A DNA stretch of 7,303 nucleotides, from positions 1-7,303 of the forward strand of contig DCBA01000084.1 in the NCBI GenBank assembly GCA_002313255.1. Direction: 5' to 3'. Under the pieces are notes generated by a model. That model ran no database searches and was not told the origin of the DNA. It saw only the letters and a program-made list of their open reading frames with translations. The position numbers were made by a program, and so were the translations under genes. Shown here one piece after another: positions 6,015 through 7,303 of this stretch (within the stretch, counting starts at the first letter, position 1; each line of letters opens with the position of its first letter). The DNA is from Gammaproteobacteria bacterium UBA1119. Lineage in GTDB: Bacteria; Pseudomonadota; Gammaproteobacteria; Pseudomonadales; Azotimanducaceae.

Positions 6015-6212
6015 ATGCCCGTCTTTGATTTGCTCCTCAAGGGTGGAACCGTCATCGACGGTCAGCGCACCCGGCGCTTCACGGGCGACGTGGCGATTGC
6101 CGGGGGGCGAATTGCGCAGATTGGGACGGTGTCCGAGTCCGACGCGAAACGCGTATTCGACGCGCGGGATCTGATTGTCGCCCCGGGATTCACCGATGGG
6201 TTCACACGTTAA
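6015..6212 (+). pseudogene. N-terminal remnant of an N-acyl-D-amino-acid deacylase-type amidohydrolase
   Basis: The 65 residues begin FDLLLKGGTVIDGQ (4-17), continue through GDVAIAGGRIAQIG and end LIVAPGF-TD. This is the beta-sandwich start of Amidohydrolase_3/D-aminoacylase proteins, which normally continue as PGFxDxHTHYD, the first metal-binding HxH, for some 500 residues. Here the frame reads TDGFTR then stops at 6210-6212. A VHT triplet (6200-6208) is present but shifted by two extra bases after the conserved Asp codon (6195-6197). Nothing resembling the catalytic barrel follows in any frame before the next gene. The remnant therefore lacks all metal ligands and cannot be an active hydrolase. 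The good ribosome site and unbroken N-terminus suggest recent decay or a truncation by rearrangement. Confidence 0.8.
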
Positions 6213-6302
6213 GACTTTTCGCCAGCGCGGGCCCGAAGAGAGAAACGGAGAGACCCCGTCAGGAGAGGACTCTTCGAAACGGCCTATCCTGCAGTAGAAA
6301 TT

Positions 6303-6308
6303 TATAAT
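6303..6308 (+). promoter_or_regulatory. Isolated TATAAT, possible -10 for the DUF3303 gene
   Basis: A perfect TATAAT lies 92 bp before the DUF3303 start, but no recognisable -35 stands 16-18 bp upstream. It is a candidate only. Just upstream (6234-6276), CGAAGAG and CTCTTCG form a 7-bp inverted repeat with a 29-base loop. Confidence 0.2.
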
Positions 6309-6400
6309 TCCAATCAAGCGTTTTCTCGACGACAGGTCGTATACAAATACACGCCATTGCGCCAGCATCGATGCTTTCTAAGCTGAAGAAGCAAGCATTA

Positions 6401-6664
6401 ATGAAGTTTCACATTAGCTACGAGTTCGCCCCAGAAAGCCGAAATGAGATTCAAGCTCAATTTAAAGAGACGGGAGGTCTGCCCGGTGAGGGGGTCACCT
6501 TGATAGGGCGCTATCACGCCATTGAAGGTTTAACAGGATTTATCCTCGCGGAATCTGACGACCCGATCGCCATCGGTAAGTGGATGCAAGAGTGGACGCA
6601 TTCGATCTCCTTTGAAATTGTCCCTGTCGTTGATGACGCTGGTATAGCGGAAGTGATCGGCTAA
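6401..6664 (+). CDS. DUF3303-like small protein
   Basis: This 87-residue soluble protein is recognised as DUF3303-like by its order of motifs. MKFHISYEF starts the first strand, and a helix follows through SRNEIQAQFKETGG. LPGEGVTLIGRYHAIEGLTG (28-47) is the hallmark turn and strand. ILAESDDPIAIGKWMQEW (49-66) is the second helix, and the end strand is FEIVPVVDD (71-79). The fold is expected to be a ferredoxin-like alpha/beta barrel of the dimeric type; the function is unknown. The start at 6401 is preferred over the in-frame ATG at 6371 because the family begins with MKF and the ten extra residues are unconserved-looking lysine/leucine. Ribosome-site support (GAAGAA 10 bases upstream) is weak. 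It stands alone between a pseudogene and a methyltransferase. Confidence 0.78.
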   Translation: MKFHISYEFAPESRNEIQAQFKETGGLPGEGVTLIGRYHAIEGLTGFILAESDDPIAIGKWMQEWTHSISFEIVPVVDDAGIAEVIG

Positions 6665-6842
6665 CTATTTGTGGTGGCGGTATAGGAGGCCACATTGGGA
6701 GGGCAAACGGTGCACGAATCAGTGGTATGCAATATTTACTCATTCGGGTCATTTCGTAGTCTGGTCCGTAGTAATGGAAATTCTCTGCCGACGCTAGAAA
6801 AAAATCGAAGGGCTCTGATTGCCCGACGCTGCTCAAACGACA

Positions 6843-7303
6843 ATGGTCACTAAGACGCAGTTCTCCAACGATCGTAATGTCGCGTACTACGATCAGAATA
6901 TGGACTCATTTATTGAACGTACGATCAAGGTTGATATGCAGTTGCTTTATACGCCGTTCCTTAAGTATGTACCGGAGGCTGGGAGGATTCTGGACGCTGG
7001 CTGTGGTTCGGGGAGGGACACGAAGGCCTTTCTCGAATTGGGGTATACCGTCACCGCTTTCGACGCGTCCAAGACAATGGCCGAATCGGCCTCTCTTCAT
7101 ACGGGACAGGTTGTAGAGGTCGGTCGTTTCCAAGATATGCAGTACGAGCAAATGTTCGATGGTCTATGGTGCTGCGCCTCGTTACTGCATGTGTCCATTG
7201 CAGAATTTGACGACGTGCTTGGTCGGTGTGTCCGTGCGCTGCGTCCGACGGGTGTCGGATTCATGTGCTTTAAAGAGGGAGCGGGGGAGGTCATGAGAGG
7301 GAA
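6843..7303 (+). CDS. Class I SAM-dependent methyltransferase (partial, 3' end outside the window)
   Basis: The reading frame is open from ATG 6843 to the edge, covering 153 complete codons. Motif I is RILDAGCGSGRDT (48-60), the AdoMet-binding glycine loop. It is followed by VTAFDAS (70-76) with Asp74, the acidic residue expected to bind the ribose hydroxyls. GRFQDM (94-99) and FDGLWCCASLLHV (105-117) match motifs II to IV, and RALRPTGVGFMCFKEG (131-146) the next strand. It is a Methyltransf_25/11-type enzyme; a small molecule is the usual substrate and cannot be named here. No Shine-Dalgarno precedes 6843. An in-frame TTG at 6819 has GAAGGG 6 bases upstream and would add eight residues (LPDAAQTT), so the true start is uncertain. 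An in-frame TGA at 6816-6818 bounds both choices. Confidence 0.88.
   Translation, partial: MVTKTQFSNDRNVAYYDQNMDSFIERTIKVDMQLLYTPFLKYVPEAGRILDAGCGSGRDTKAFLELGYTVTAFDASKTMAESASLHTGQVVEVGRFQDMQYEQMFDGLWCCASLLHVSIAEFDDVLGRCVRALRPTGVGFMCFKEGAGEVMRG

Noticed and set aside
5898..6368. 156-codon minus-strand open frame across the amidohydrolase remnant
   Set aside because: Its protein is rich in Arg, Pro, Gly and Ser with no family resemblance and lies antisense to clear amidohydrolase sequence. It also crosses the palindrome and the promoter candidates.
6371..6400. Earlier ATG of the DUF3303 gene
   Set aside because: It adds ten residues that do not resemble the family start and has no ribosome site.
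6670..6694. TGTGG/CCACA inverted repeat after the DUF3303 gene, considered as a terminator
   Set aside because: A 5-bp stem with a 15-base loop and no T tract is within chance expectation.
1..7303. Mobile element, CRISPR array, tRNA or phage genes
   Set aside because: I found no transposase or integrase motifs, no terminal repeats with target duplications, no regular spacer-repeat pattern and no cloverleaf-like sequence on either strand.

Overview
The window is bacterial, with compact genes and a roughly balanced to slightly GC-rich composition. A proteobacterium is the best guess, probably gamma or alpha. The guess rests on the mix of families: a GPH-type symporter, a PhyH oxygenase, a SnoaL-like protein, a DUF3303 protein and a D-aminoacylase-type amidohydrolase. 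No rRNA or other phylogenetic marker is present, so it is weak. I saw no tRNA, CRISPR array, transposase or insertion sequence.

Left part (1-3112). The window opens with the last 45 codons of an unidentified plus-strand gene. Next comes a complete MFS exporter-like gene of the EntS/MFS_3 type (287-1633, plus). It runs tail to tail into a second, unrelated MFS gene of the glycoside-pentoside-hexuronide (GPH, MelB-like) symporter family (1628-3112, minus). The two coding regions overlap by 6 bp, so there is no room for a terminator between them.

Middle (3113-5800, all minus). In transcription order there is a SnoaL-like/NTF2-fold protein (5333-5800), then a CmcJ/NvfI-type putative Fe(II)/2-oxoglutarate oxygenase (4458-5336), joined by an ATGA stop/start overlap. 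After a 327-bp gap comes a PhyH-family Fe(II)/2-oxoglutarate dioxygenase (3243-4130), then after 130 bp the GPH symporter. The working inference is a small-molecule module in which the symporter moves a substrate and the two oxygenases plus the SnoaL-like protein modify it. The substrate cannot be read from the sequence. The gaps carry regulatory-looking symmetry. Two near-perfect 13-bp palindromes of consensus CTGCTTAAAGCAG lie 30 bp apart before the symporter. A TTGACG/TATAGT promoter candidate lies before the PhyH gene. Paired TAGTCG motifs lie upstream of both oxygenase units.

Right part (5801-7303). The leader of the SnoaL gene contains an 8-bp perfect hairpin and a 15-bp palindrome. Reading rightwards there follow a decayed N-terminal stub of an N-acyl-D-amino-acid deacylase-type amidohydrolase, broken exactly at its metal-binding motif (6015-6212), an intact 87-residue DUF3303 protein (6401-6664), and the first 153 codons of a class I SAM-dependent methyltransferase that runs off the end (6843-7303). 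The amidohydrolase stub and the unrelated small genes give this side the look of an accessory region that has been rearranged.
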